Positions 8,990-17,693 of a DNA stretch of 32,632 nucleotides are shown here, in pieces. Each line of letters begins with the position of its first letter. Within the stretch, counting starts at the first letter, position 1. Where the stretch lies: the NCBI GenBank assembly GCA_022763165.1, contig JALEGO010000412.1, forward strand, positions 1-32,632, in the 5' to 3' direction. Made by a program: the position numbers and the translations under genes. The notes under the pieces are model-generated. The model saw nothing but the letters and a program-made list of their open reading frames with translations. It made no database searches and was not told the DNA's origin. Source of the stretch: Flavobacteriales bacterium (GTDB lineage Bacteria; Bacteroidota; Bacteroidia; Flavobacteriales_G; JALEGO01).

Positions 8990-10085
8990 TTCCGCGAATT
9001 TCACAATGGTATGATACCCTGTCCTCAAGTTTATTGGGTATAATTCTGCTTGAGTTTCTGCCGCACAATTTAATGCTTTCCAGCTTGGAAAGGTTTAATA
9101 GTGGGCTTAAGTCTAGAACATCGTTACAAACCCAAACTTCCCTCAACTCTTGTAATTTATGAATGCCCAAAGGGATGCTATCCGAGCATGGTATGAGCAA
9201 TGTTTCAAGACTCTTTAATTCCCATAACATTTCTGGGTCTTCTAGATGTCTTATGAATAAGTTTTTTAAAGATTTGAGCGTCATGAAACTGGTTGGAACC
9301 TGTTTCAAACTACATTGGATTTTGATTTCCTCAAGATTTTTCAATCCCGACAAAGCTTTAAAGTCATTGACTTCGGGTCCACCCGTTTTCAATATAGACA
9401 ATGACCTTAGGCCATCAAGAGTAGAAATTTCGTTGGGCAATTTCGTTAACGAAGTGCTTCGAATTAACAATTCTTCAATGGCAAGATCTTCTATTGGGGA
9501 GAAGTCATATAACTCATTAGCATCCCAAATTTGAAACTTCCGTAACTTTCTGAAATTTGATATTTCGCTTGGGATTTTGTCAATATTTCCCCACAGTGTA
9601 AGCTCTTCAATGTTCTCAAGGGCTTTGATAGAACTAAAGTCAACTTTTCTAATTTTTTCAGAATAATATTGAGTAGATAATCCCCTAATATCAAAACTTA
9701 GTTTTTTTAAATTCTTACAAAGGGAGAGGGCCTCGGGTAATTCGGATATAGATGCTTGCTCGATATGGACTTCTTCAATCATTTCCTTATTCCTTATGCC
9801 CTCCAGAACCTCATCCATCGGAAATGCATTCTGTATAAAATAAATGCACCTTAGACTGTCAAAATCCTTTAGCTGAAAAAAATTGAGCGTGTCTCTAAGC
9901 CCAGAAAATTTAAGCCCTCTTATTTGGGCTTTGTTTTCTTGAAGCAAAGCTTCAGAAAAACAATATGCGAGTTCTTGACAATCCAAATCAATACATGTAG
10001 GGCCAAGACACTCATAGCTTGAGGTTTGGTATAAACAGGAACTCATCATAATCCCTAAAACAAGATGTATCAGTTTGATTTTCAT
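8979..10085 (-). CDS. Leucine-rich-repeat lipoprotein
   Basis: Start chosen at ATG 10085: 'MKIKLIHLVLGIMMSSCLYQTSSYE' (lipobox-like LGIMMSSC). LRR-like repeats 'LENIEELTLWGNIDKIPSEISNFRKLRKFQI', 'LKNLEEIKIQCSLKQVPTSFMTLKSLKNLFI'. The extension to 10376 in the ORF track runs through the upstream VOC gene and is unlikely. 3' end overlaps the convergent adhesin gene by 11 nt. Confidence 0.8.
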   Translation of the reverse strand: MKIKLIHLVLGIMMSSCLYQTSSYECLGPTCIDLDCQELAYCFSEALLQENKAQIRGLKFSGLRDTLNFFQLKDFDSLRCIYFIQNAFPMDEVLEGIRNKEMIEEVHIEQASISELPEALSLCKNLKKLSFDIRGLSTQYYSEKIRKVDFSSIKALENIEELTLWGNIDKIPSEISNFRKLRKFQIWDANELYDFSPIEDLAIEELLIRSTSLTKLPNEISTLDGLRSLSILKTGGPEVNDFKALSGLKNLEEIKIQCSLKQVPTSFMTLKSLKNLFIRHLEDPEMLWELKSLETLLIPCSDSIPLGIHKLQELREVWVCNDVLDLSPLLNLSKLESIKLCGRNSSRIIPNKLEDRVSYHCEIRGTNE

Positions 10086-10175
10086 AGTAAACCATAAAGT
10101 TACACAACTTGAATTAACAAACTCTGCCCCAGCTGGATCGAAAAGACTCTTTATATTTGAGCAATAATATATTAC

Positions 10176-10565
10176 ATGGCAAAAATTACTGGAGTCGGAG
10201 GGGTGTTCTTTAAAGTTAAGGATCAAGATGAAACCCACAAATGGTATAAAGAAAATATGGGTCTCGATATCGGACCTTACGGAGCAAATTTTGCATGGAG
10301 AGACCTTGAAAGTGACGCTAAGAAATATACTGTTTGGAGCACTTTCAAAAGAGATACAGACTATTTTGGAAACCAAGAATACATGATCAATTATAGAGTG
10401 GATAATCTTGAAGAAATGATATCCGAACTAGAAAAGAAAGGTGTTTCTTTGGTGAAGCCAATGGAAACCTATGAGTATGGTAAGTTTGCATGGGTGGAGG
10501 ATCCTAACGGAATTAGAATGGAGCTTTGGGAACCAATAGATGATAAACTAGGTATTGAAGAATAA
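10176..10565 (+). CDS. VOC (glyoxalase/bleomycin resistance) family protein
   Basis: 'GVGGVFFKVKDQDETHKWYKENMGLDIGPYGANFAWR...MINYRVDNLEEMISELEKKGVSLVKPMETYEYGKFAWVEDPNGIRMELWEP' is a typical paired beta-alpha-beta VOC signature. Confidence 0.88.
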   Translation: MAKITGVGGVFFKVKDQDETHKWYKENMGLDIGPYGANFAWRDLESDAKKYTVWSTFKRDTDYFGNQEYMINYRVDNLEEMISELEKKGVSLVKPMETYEYGKFAWVEDPNGIRMELWEPIDDKLGIEE

Positions 10566-12168
10566 AGTTAAATTCTCTATTGTTGCTGGCATAGGACTAA
10601 TGTCAATCTATGCCTTAAAACCTTGTCATAAATCTGATTTTCATATTTTGTATAACCAAGACTTGGTCAATGCTCGTCTTGAGTACCTAAAAACGAAAAA
10701 ACCTCCCACCAAAAGAACAATATCTTCTCCTCCAAACATCATTTTAATTCTAGCAGATGATCTGGGTAAAACCGATATCTCAACTTATGGAAGTGAATTG
10801 ATAAAAACCCCAAACATCGATAAAATTGCGAATGAGGGGGTCAAATTCACTGAAGGTTATATTACCTCTCCAATTTGTGCTCCCTCAAGGGCCGGTTTAA
10901 TTACTGGAAGATACCAACAACGGTTCGGCTTTGAACATATCATACATGAACGTTATCCGAAAAACAAACTCGAATATTGGTATTTTAAAACCTTTATGAA
11001 AACTGGAGATTGGCAAGTGCGAGAAGAATTTGTAAAGCCATGTCAAGAAGACATTTTTAAACAGGGTCTTCCCCCCTCAGAAATCACCCTTTCCGAGATC
11101 CTACAAAAGAACGGTTATAAAACGGCCTGTATCGGGAAGTGGCACCTAGGATATAATGAATCTGCAATCCCAATTAACCGAGGCTTTGATTATCAATATG
11201 GTTTTTATGAAGCCTTTACACTTTATAGTGATCCAAAAGACGATAGCATCATTAATCAAAAACACGACTATTTTGCTGATCAACATATATGGAAACAAGG
11301 ACGGAAAGGCAATTGCGCTATAAGAAGAAATCATCATGCTATTCATGAGGATCAGTTTTTAACCGAAAAGCTAGCTAACGAAGCTGTTGATTTTATAAAT
11401 AAAAATAAAGACTATCCCTTTTTCCTGTATGTTCCCTTCCTCACTCCACATACTCCTTTTCAAATCACAAAGAAGTACTTTGATCAATTTGATCATATCG
11501 AAGATCGAAACAAAAGAGTTTATCTAGCAATGATCAAGTCTCTGGATGATGCTATCGGTCAGATTTTAGATGGTGTTGAAGACAATAACCTATCAAACGA
11601 AACTTGCATCATTTTCCTAAGTGACAATGGTGGGGCAACTTATACAAAAGCAACAGATAATGCTCCGCTGAAAGGAGGAAAGTTTACAAACTTTGAAGGT
11701 GGATTAAATGTTCCATTCATCATCAAATTTCCAAATGACCAAGTGAGTTCAAGAGTTTATCAAAAACCGGTTTCTTCTTTGGATATTATGCCAACAATCC
11801 TAGCATTAAGTGGCATCAAAGCTCCAGAAGATAGAAATTACGATGGTGTTAACCTTATACCATTTATTACAGATTCCACCGCTAAAAACCCACATCCAAA
11901 TCTATACTGGAAGAGCGGCTACAATATGGCTATTAGGCAAGACAATTGGAAACTGGTTATCGATAACAAAAGCAAGTCCAAGGCATTGTACAACCTAAAA
12001 GTCGATAAGTCTGAAATAAACAATTTAATCCAAGCAAATTCGTTAAAAGCAGAAGAACTTGAATCTCAACTTGACGAGTGGAAAAAGGATCTAAAGGATC
12101 CATTTTGGCCTTATGTTATGGATTATAAATATGAATTGGCGGGAGATACTTTCTATTTCCCTTTGTAA
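10555..12168 (+). CDS. Sulfatase (type I, formylglycine-dependent)
   Basis: 'PNIILILADDLGKTDISTYGSELIKTPNIDKIANEGVKFTEGYITSPICAPSRAGLITGRYQQRFGFE' contains the C-x-P-S-R formylglycine motif; 'LSDNGGATY...APLKGGKFTNFEGGLNVPFIIKFP'. TTG start overlapping the VOC gene by 11 nt. Confidence 0.92.
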   Translation: MKNKVKFSIVAGIGLMSIYALKPCHKSDFHILYNQDLVNARLEYLKTKKPPTKRTISSPPNIILILADDLGKTDISTYGSELIKTPNIDKIANEGVKFTEGYITSPICAPSRAGLITGRYQQRFGFEHIIHERYPKNKLEYWYFKTFMKTGDWQVREEFVKPCQEDIFKQGLPPSEITLSEILQKNGYKTACIGKWHLGYNESAIPINRGFDYQYGFYEAFTLYSDPKDDSIINQKHDYFADQHIWKQGRKGNCAIRRNHHAIHEDQFLTEKLANEAVDFINKNKDYPFFLYVPFLTPHTPFQITKKYFDQFDHIEDRNKRVYLAMIKSLDDAIGQILDGVEDNNLSNETCIIFLSDNGGATYTKATDNAPLKGGKFTNFEGGLNVPFIIKFPNDQVSSRVYQKPVSSLDIMPTILALSGIKAPEDRNYDGVNLIPFITDSTAKNPHPNLYWKSGYNMAIRQDNWKLVIDNKSKSKALYNLKVDKSEINNLIQANSLKAEELESQLDEWKKDLKDPFWPYVMDYKYELAGDTFYFPL

Positions 12169-12190
12169 CTGGCACGAAATTTGGAGTTTC

Positions 12191-13003
12191 ATGAAAAAGA
12201 GGATTATGAAAACTACGATTTTTTGCGCAACTGCCTTGCTCACATTAAGCACTATTGGTCAGAACCCCAAGAGTTCAGCAAAACACCAAATCACTCCAGC
12301 AGAACACCTCGCTTTTCAAAGAGGTGAAGTTCTGGAATATCGAGTTCACTACGGGTTCGTTGATGCCGGAAACGCACGTATGGAAGTTTCTATGAGTGCT
12401 GATGAAGTCAACGGAAGAACAGCTTACAAATTTGTCGGTACCGGAAAAAGCAACAAGTTTTTTGACATGTTCTTCAAGGTAAGGGATTATTATGTGTCTT
12501 ACATGGATGAAGAAAATCTTACACCCTTAAAATTTGTAAGACGAGTGGATGAAGGGGGGTATAAAATCAAACAAGATTACATTTTCCATCCTGACAGCAA
12601 TAAAGTGGATAACGGGAAAGGCCAGATCGTAGATGTTCCTATAGACGTCCAAGACATGATTTCTGCTTTCTATTATGCCCGAAATTTAGACATGACCGGA
12701 GCTCAAATTGGAGACATCTTTGGTTTACCCTGTTTTCTGGATGATGAAATTTGGGAACTACAAATGAAGTATCTGGGTACAGAAACGCTGAAGGCAGATC
12801 TGGGCAAGTTCGATTGTCTAAAGTTTGCTCCAGTTGTTCAAAAAGGTAGGATTTTTAAGGACGAAGAAGATCTAGTCGTATATATCACAAACGATAAAAA
12901 TAGAATTCCCGTTCAAGCCAAAGCCAACATTCTTGTTGGATCTATTAAAATGGACCTTACCAGTTATGGTGGATTAGCGCATCCAATTGCAAAACTCAAA
13001 TGA
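12191..13003 (+). CDS. DUF3108-like secreted protein
   Basis: ATG 12191 (or 12206) gives signal peptide 'MKKRIMKTTIFCATALLTLSTIGQ'; 'AFQRGEVLEYRVHYGFVDAGNARMEV...KFFDMFFKVRDYYVSYMDEENLTPLKFVRRVDEGGYKIKQDYIF' resembles DUF3108 proteins. The ORF-track start at 12113 lies inside the sulfatase gene. Confidence 0.75.
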   Translation: MKKRIMKTTIFCATALLTLSTIGQNPKSSAKHQITPAEHLAFQRGEVLEYRVHYGFVDAGNARMEVSMSADEVNGRTAYKFVGTGKSNKFFDMFFKVRDYYVSYMDEENLTPLKFVRRVDEGGYKIKQDYIFHPDSNKVDNGKGQIVDVPIDVQDMISAFYYARNLDMTGAQIGDIFGLPCFLDDEIWELQMKYLGTETLKADLGKFDCLKFAPVVQKGRIFKDEEDLVVYITNDKNRIPVQAKANILVGSIKMDLTSYGGLAHPIAKLK

Positions 13004-13019
13004 TGATATTTTTGGCGAT

Positions 13020-13046
13020 CCTTGAACCCGAATTCTCGGTTCAAGG
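13020..13046. repeat. Inverted repeat CCTTGAACC-N9-GGTTCAAGG
   Basis: Perfect 9-nt arms (13020-13028 / 13038-13046) just after the DUF3108-like gene; no T-tract on either strand. Confidence 0.7.
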
Positions 13047-13064
13047 CGCTGTGTCCAATACTAT

Positions 13065-13138
13065 CTTTATTCTGGACTAAATCCCGAACCGGTTCTCACA
13101 AAAACCTCAACCCAAGTCCCGAATAAAGGATATCCTTT
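13065..13138. repeat. Nested palindromes: CTTTATTC...GAATAAAG enclosing GAACCGGTTC, then AAAGGATATCCTTT
   Basis: Arms 13065-13072 and 13121-13128; internal perfect 10-nt palindrome 13086-13095; perfect 14-nt palindrome 13125-13138. Confidence 0.65.
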
Positions 13139-13194
13139 CCCATCGCTATCGCAAGCCTTTTCCAATAATCAGCCCAGATGAGCTGGGAATTCAT

Positions 13195-13202
13195 TAATTT
13201 TG
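13195..13202 (+). promoter_or_regulatory. Candidate -7 box (TAATTTTG) for ileS-dksA-lspA
   Basis: Exact TAnnTTTG match 20 nt upstream of the ileS TTG start. Confidence 0.4.
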
Positions 13203-13222
13203 CATGACTAAACGGAAATGCG

Positions 13223-16200
13223 TTGAATTACAAGGAATACAAAGAATTGGATTTAGCCAAATTGGCTGAAGAAGTAGGTGATCAATGGAAAAAGGACAAC
13301 ACCTTCCAGAAAAGTATTGATTTAAGAGAAGGAAAAGAACCTTTCGTTTTCTACGAAGGTCCTCCCTCGGCCAACGGCAGACCAGGTATCCACCATGTCA
13401 TGGCGAGAACCATTAAAGACATCTTTTGCCGATACAAAACGCAAAAAGGTCATCAAGTCATTAGAAAAGCCGGATGGGATACGCATGGATTACCAGTAGA
13501 GCTAAGCGTAGAAAAAGAACTTGGAATCACCAAAGAAGATATTGGCACTAAAATTTCTATCGAAGAATACAACCAAAAGTGCCGTGAGTCCGTGATGAAA
13601 TACACAGACCTCTGGTCAGAGCTTACAGACAAGATGGGGTACTGGGTTAACATGGACGAGCCCTACATTACCTACGAAAACAAATACATAGAATCCGTTT
13701 GGTGGTTATTAGGGCAACTTTTTGATAAAAACATGCTCTATAAAGGGTACACCATCCAACCTTATTCTCCAAAGGCAGGAACAGGACTCAGCACACATGA
13801 ATTAAACCAACCAGGTGCCTATCGCGATGTTAAGGACACCACAGTTACCGCTCAATTTCTTGTTAAAGACTCCAGCCGGAAGCAAAGTCTTTTGGGTACG
13901 GATGATGCTTATATACTAGCCTGGACAACAACTCCTTGGACATTGCCTTCCAACACAGCACTTGCTGTTGGTCCAAAAATCGAATACACACTCATAGCCA
14001 CATACAATCCGTATACCTTTGAAAGGGTAAATGTCATCCTTGCAACAGACCTTGTTGGGAAACACTTCAAAGCCGAGCATGAAGAACTTCCCTTTGATGA
14101 TTACAACTCAGGTGATAAAAAAATCCCATATAAGCGTTTAAAAACATTTTTAGGGACTGATCTGGTTGGCCTAAAATACGAACAACTTTTGCCTTACACA
14201 ATCCCAAGCGAAAATCCCGAGGACGCTTTTCAAGTGATAGAAGGAGACTATGTGAGTACCGAAGATGGTACTGGAATCGTCCATATTGCTCCAACATTTG
14301 GAGCGGATGATGCTCGTGTCGCAAAGGCGGCTGGAGTACCACCAATGCTGGTCGAAGATGCCAACAAAAAACTCGTTCCACTAGTCGACTTGCAAGGAAA
14401 ATTCGTTGATCAAATGGGTGATTTGGCTGGCAAATTTGTCAAAAATGAATATTACGATGAAGGGCAAGCTCCAGAAAAGTCTGTTGATGTGGAAATTGCC
14501 ATTCAACTTAAAGAAAGAAATCGAGCTTTTAAAGTTGAAAAATATCAACATAATTATCCGCACTGCTGGCGAACAGATAAGCCGGTTCTTTATTATCCTC
14601 TAGATTCTTGGTTTGTCAAAACTACAGAAGTAAAAGACCGTTTGATTGAGCTCAACAAAACTATCAACTGGAAGCCCGCTTCTACCGGCACAGGACGTTT
14701 TGGGAATTGGCTTGAAAATCTACAAGATTGGAATTTATCACGCTCAAGATTCTGGGGTATTCCAATTCCAATTTGGACATCTGAAGACAAAACTGAAAAC
14801 ATTTGTATTTCGAGTGTAAGTCAGCTTAAAGAAGAAGTCGAAAAATCCATACAGGCCGGGCTAATGACTTCCAACCCATTGGAAAAGTTCGATCAAAATG
14901 ATATGTCCAAAGAGAACTATCTAAGTTTCGATTTACATAAAAATGAGGTTGATAAAATCATATTGGTATCACCTTCTGGAAAACCAATGACGCGAGAAAG
15001 TGATCTCATCGATGTTTGGTTTGATTCTGGTTCTATGCCCTACGCACAATGGCACTATCCATTTGAAAACAAAGAGCTCATTGATAACAATAAACACTTC
15101 CCTGCAGATTTCATTGCTGAGGGGGTTGACCAAACCAGAGGTTGGTTCTTCACGCTTCACGCGATCGGAACAATGTGTTTTGATTCAATCGCCTATAAAA
15201 ATGTCGTTTCAAATGGTCTCGTATTAGACAAGAAAGGCCAGAAAATGTCAAAACGATTAGGTAATGCAGTAGATCCTTTTGAAACCTTGTCCAAATATGG
15301 TCCAGATGCCACCAGGTTTTACATGATTACAAATGCTCAACCATGGGATAATTTGAAATTTGACCAAGAGGGTATTACCGAAGTTCAAAGAAAGTTCTTC
15401 CGTGCTCTTCACAACACCTATTCGTTCTTTTCGTTATATGCTAATGTTGATGGCTTTGACTACACAGATGCTCAAATTCCGATTTCAAATAGACAGGAGA
15501 TTGACCGATGGATTATATCTAAATTAAATTCGCTGATCGCCACAGTAGATAAGGCTTATGTTGATTACGAACCAACCAAAGCGGGAAGAGCCATTCAAGA
15601 GTTTGTTGTAGATCACTTGAGCAACTGGTATGTTAGACTTTGTAGGAAACGTTTTTGGAGAGGAGATTATTCAGAGGATAAAAAAATGGCTTACCAAACT
15701 CTTTTCTCTTGCTTAAAAGTAGTGGCTCAGTTGGCCGCACCAATTGCTCCTTTTTATGCTGAACGCTTATTCCAAGACCTTCAGGCCAAAGAAGAAAACC
15801 CTCAATCAGTGCATATTGAACACTTCCCTGTTCCTGACTCATCAGTTATTGATAAAGCCTTAGAAGAAAAAATGTCTATCGCTCAAAAAATAAGTTCGAT
15901 GATTTTGAGTTTAAGGAAAAAGGAGAAAATCAAAGTGAGACAACCACTACAAAAGATTATTATTCCTGCCTTAGACGATAATTTCAATAAATACATTTCA
16001 GAGGTAAAAGATCTTATTCTAAATGAAGTGAATGTAAAGGAGCTCGAAGTCATGGAGGACACTAGTGGTTTGATTGTGAAGTCTATAAAGCCTAACTTCA
16101 AGACCTTAGGCCCAAAATATGGTAAACTAATGAAGCAAATTGCAGGGGCAGTACAAGGGTTTGGAGAAAACGAAATATCAAGTTTAGAGTCTGGAAGCTT

Positions 16201-16600
16201 GGAGATTTCTGTTGAAGGTGAAAGCGTAACGCTGAACTCCGAAGATGTGGAAATTCTGGTGCAAGATATCCCTGGGTGGCTTGTTTCAACGGAAGGAAAG
16301 TATACCGTTGCCCTTGATATTCAGATAAGTGAAAGTCTTAAAGAAGAAGGTATTGCAAGAGAGCTTGTCAATAGAATTCAAAACCTAAGGAAGGACAAAG
16401 GCTTAGAGGTAACGGACAAAATAGATTTAAGGATACAGTCACAAGAAGTTTTAGAGAAGGCCGTCAACAACAACCTTCAATATATTTGCTCTGAAACATT
16501 AGTGGCTAATTTTGAGTTTGTTGATGAATTAAATGGTAACGGAATTGAAGTGGATCTTAGTGATGACTTGAAAACAATTATTTATATTAGTAAGAATTAA
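13223..16600 (+). CDS. ileS: Isoleucyl-tRNA synthetase
   Basis: 'YEGPPSANGRPGIHHVMARTIKDIFCRYKTQKGHQVIRKAGWDTHGLPVELSVEKELG', editing-domain 'AWTTTPWTLPSNTALAV', 'KMSKRLGNAVDPF'. Followed by dksA-like and lspA. TTG is the first in-frame start after an in-frame TGA at 13205. Confidence 0.96.
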   Translation: MNYKEYKELDLAKLAEEVGDQWKKDNTFQKSIDLREGKEPFVFYEGPPSANGRPGIHHVMARTIKDIFCRYKTQKGHQVIRKAGWDTHGLPVELSVEKELGITKEDIGTKISIEEYNQKCRESVMKYTDLWSELTDKMGYWVNMDEPYITYENKYIESVWWLLGQLFDKNMLYKGYTIQPYSPKAGTGLSTHELNQPGAYRDVKDTTVTAQFLVKDSSRKQSLLGTDDAYILAWTTTPWTLPSNTALAVGPKIEYTLIATYNPYTFERVNVILATDLVGKHFKAEHEELPFDDYNSGDKKIPYKRLKTFLGTDLVGLKYEQLLPYTIPSENPEDAFQVIEGDYVSTEDGTGIVHIAPTFGADDARVAKAAGVPPMLVEDANKKLVPLVDLQGKFVDQMGDLAGKFVKNEYYDEGQAPEKSVDVEIAIQLKERNRAFKVEKYQHNYPHCWRTDKPVLYYPLDSWFVKTTEVKDRLIELNKTINWKPASTGTGRFGNWLENLQDWNLSRSRFWGIPIPIWTSEDKTENICISSVSQLKEEVEKSIQAGLMTSNPLEKFDQNDMSKENYLSFDLHKNEVDKIILVSPSGKPMTRESDLIDVWFDSGSMPYAQWHYPFENKELIDNNKHFPADFIAEGVDQTRGWFFTLHAIGTMCFDSIAYKNVVSNGLVLDKKGQKMSKRLGNAVDPFETLSKYGPDATRFYMITNAQPWDNLKFDQEGITEVQRKFFRALHNTYSFFSLYANVDGFDYTDAQIPISNRQEIDRWIISKLNSLIATVDKAYVDYEPTKAGRAIQEFVVDHLSNWYVRLCRKRFWRGDYSEDKKMAYQTLFSCLKVVAQLAAPIAPFYAERLFQDLQAKEENPQSVHIEHFPVPDSSVIDKALEEKMSIAQKISSMILSLRKKEKIKVRQPLQKIIIPALDDNFNKYISEVKDLILNEVNVKELEVMEDTSGLIVKSIKPNFKTLGPKYGKLMKQIAGAVQGFGENEISSLESGSLEISVEGESVTLNSEDVEILVQDIPGWLVSTEGKYTVALDIQISESLKEEGIARELVNRIQNLRKDKGLEVTDKIDLRIQSQEVLEKAVNNNLQYICSETLVANFEFVDELNGNGIEVDLSDDLKTIIYISKN

Positions 16601-16611
16601 ATTGTAGGAAT

Positions 16612-16995
16612 ATGGCTAATAGTGAAAAAACTAGATACTCAGATGCTGAACTCCAAGAGTTCAAAGCTATCATTCAGACAAAACTAGAGGCAGCTCATAA
16701 AGATCTTGAAGAGCTGAAATCTAGTATTTCTCATGAAAATGATCATGGCACCAATGACACCTCTCCTACATTTAAATTGATGGAAGATGGCTCAGATGTT
16801 TTGTCGCGTGAAGAAACAGCACAGTTGGCAACACGACAAAAAAAGTTTATCAAACATCTTGAGGATGCTTTAATTAGAATTGAGAATAAAACTTATGGCG
16901 TTTGCAGGGCAACGGGAAAACTCATTTCTAAAGAAAGATTGAAAATTGTTCCTCACGCCACATTAAGCATTGAGGCTAAAAATTCTCAGCAATAA
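16612..16995 (+). CDS. DksA/TraR-family protein with degenerate zinc-finger
   Basis: 'YSDAELQEFKAIIQTKLEAAHKDLEELK...YGVCRATGKLISKERLKIVPHATLSIEAKNSQQ' aligns to the DksA C-terminal region, but three of the four zinc-ligand Cys are absent. Confidence 0.88.
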   Translation: MANSEKTRYSDAELQEFKAIIQTKLEAAHKDLEELKSSISHENDHGTNDTSPTFKLMEDGSDVLSREETAQLATRQKKFIKHLEDALIRIENKTYGVCRATGKLISKERLKIVPHATLSIEAKNSQQ

Positions 16996-17003
16996 TCCAG
17001 AAA

Positions 17004-17603
17004 TTGCGGCTTCCCCTTATCGTAATTTTTCTAGTTCTTTTGGCAGACCAAGCGCTTAAAGTTTGGGTCAAAACGCATATGTATTATGGAACAGATTTTC
17101 CAGTTTTTGGTGATTGGTTCTACATTCATTTTGTTGAAAACCGGGGAATGGCCTTTGGCCTGGAGTTAGGAGGCGATTGGGGAAAAATAGCATTGAGCAC
17201 TTTTCGCGTAATTGCAGCGATTGCAGGATTTTGGTATATTTCGAAACTTGTAAAGCAGGGCGCACATAAAGGTTTTATTGTTTGTATTGCATTAATATTG
17301 GCTGGAGCCATTGGAAACATTCTCGACAGTGCGTTTTATGGTCTTCTATTCAGTGAAAGTAACCGCTTTGAAATTGCCGAGTTCTTACCTCAAGCAGGAG
17401 GTTATGCTCCTTTTCTTTATGGAAATGTTGTCGACATGCTTTACTTTCCAGTAATTGATACGGTTTTACCAGAGTGGGTACCTTTCCAGGGAGGACAAAG
17501 GTTTGTCTTTTTTCAGCCTGTTTTCAATATTGCAGATTCTGCCATTACTATTGGCGTGATTATCATTTTAATCTTTCAAAAATCCTTTTTCCGAAGGATC
17601 TAG
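17004..17603 (+). CDS. lspA: Lipoprotein signal peptidase (signal peptidase II)
   Basis: 'LADQALKVWVKTHM', 'HFVENRGMAFGLELGGDWGK', 'IALILAGAIGNILDSAFYGLLF', 'GNVVDMLYFPVI', 'FQPVFNIADSAITIGVIIILIF' with the catalytic Asp pair. TTG start. Confidence 0.93.
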   Translation: MRLPLIVIFLVLLADQALKVWVKTHMYYGTDFPVFGDWFYIHFVENRGMAFGLELGGDWGKIALSTFRVIAAIAGFWYISKLVKQGAHKGFIVCIALILAGAIGNILDSAFYGLLFSESNRFEIAEFLPQAGGYAPFLYGNVVDMLYFPVIDTVLPEWVPFQGGQRFVFFQPVFNIADSAITIGVIIILIFQKSFFRRI

Positions 17604-17693
17604 TACACATCACAAAACCAAAGGCGCATTTCATAAACTTGTTGGCATTCGCACTGGATCTTTCCATTACTTTGCGGAGCTAACGATCGTTAT

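Noticed and set aside
10086-10376. N-terminal extension of the LRR ORF in the track (start at 10376)
   Set aside because: Overlaps the divergent VOC gene; the internal start at 10085 gives a proper lipoprotein signal peptide.
13020-13046. GGTTCAAGG stem resembling a tRNA T-arm
   Set aside because: No acceptor, anticodon or D-arm geometry can be drawn around it; also no T-tract, so not a confident intrinsic terminator.
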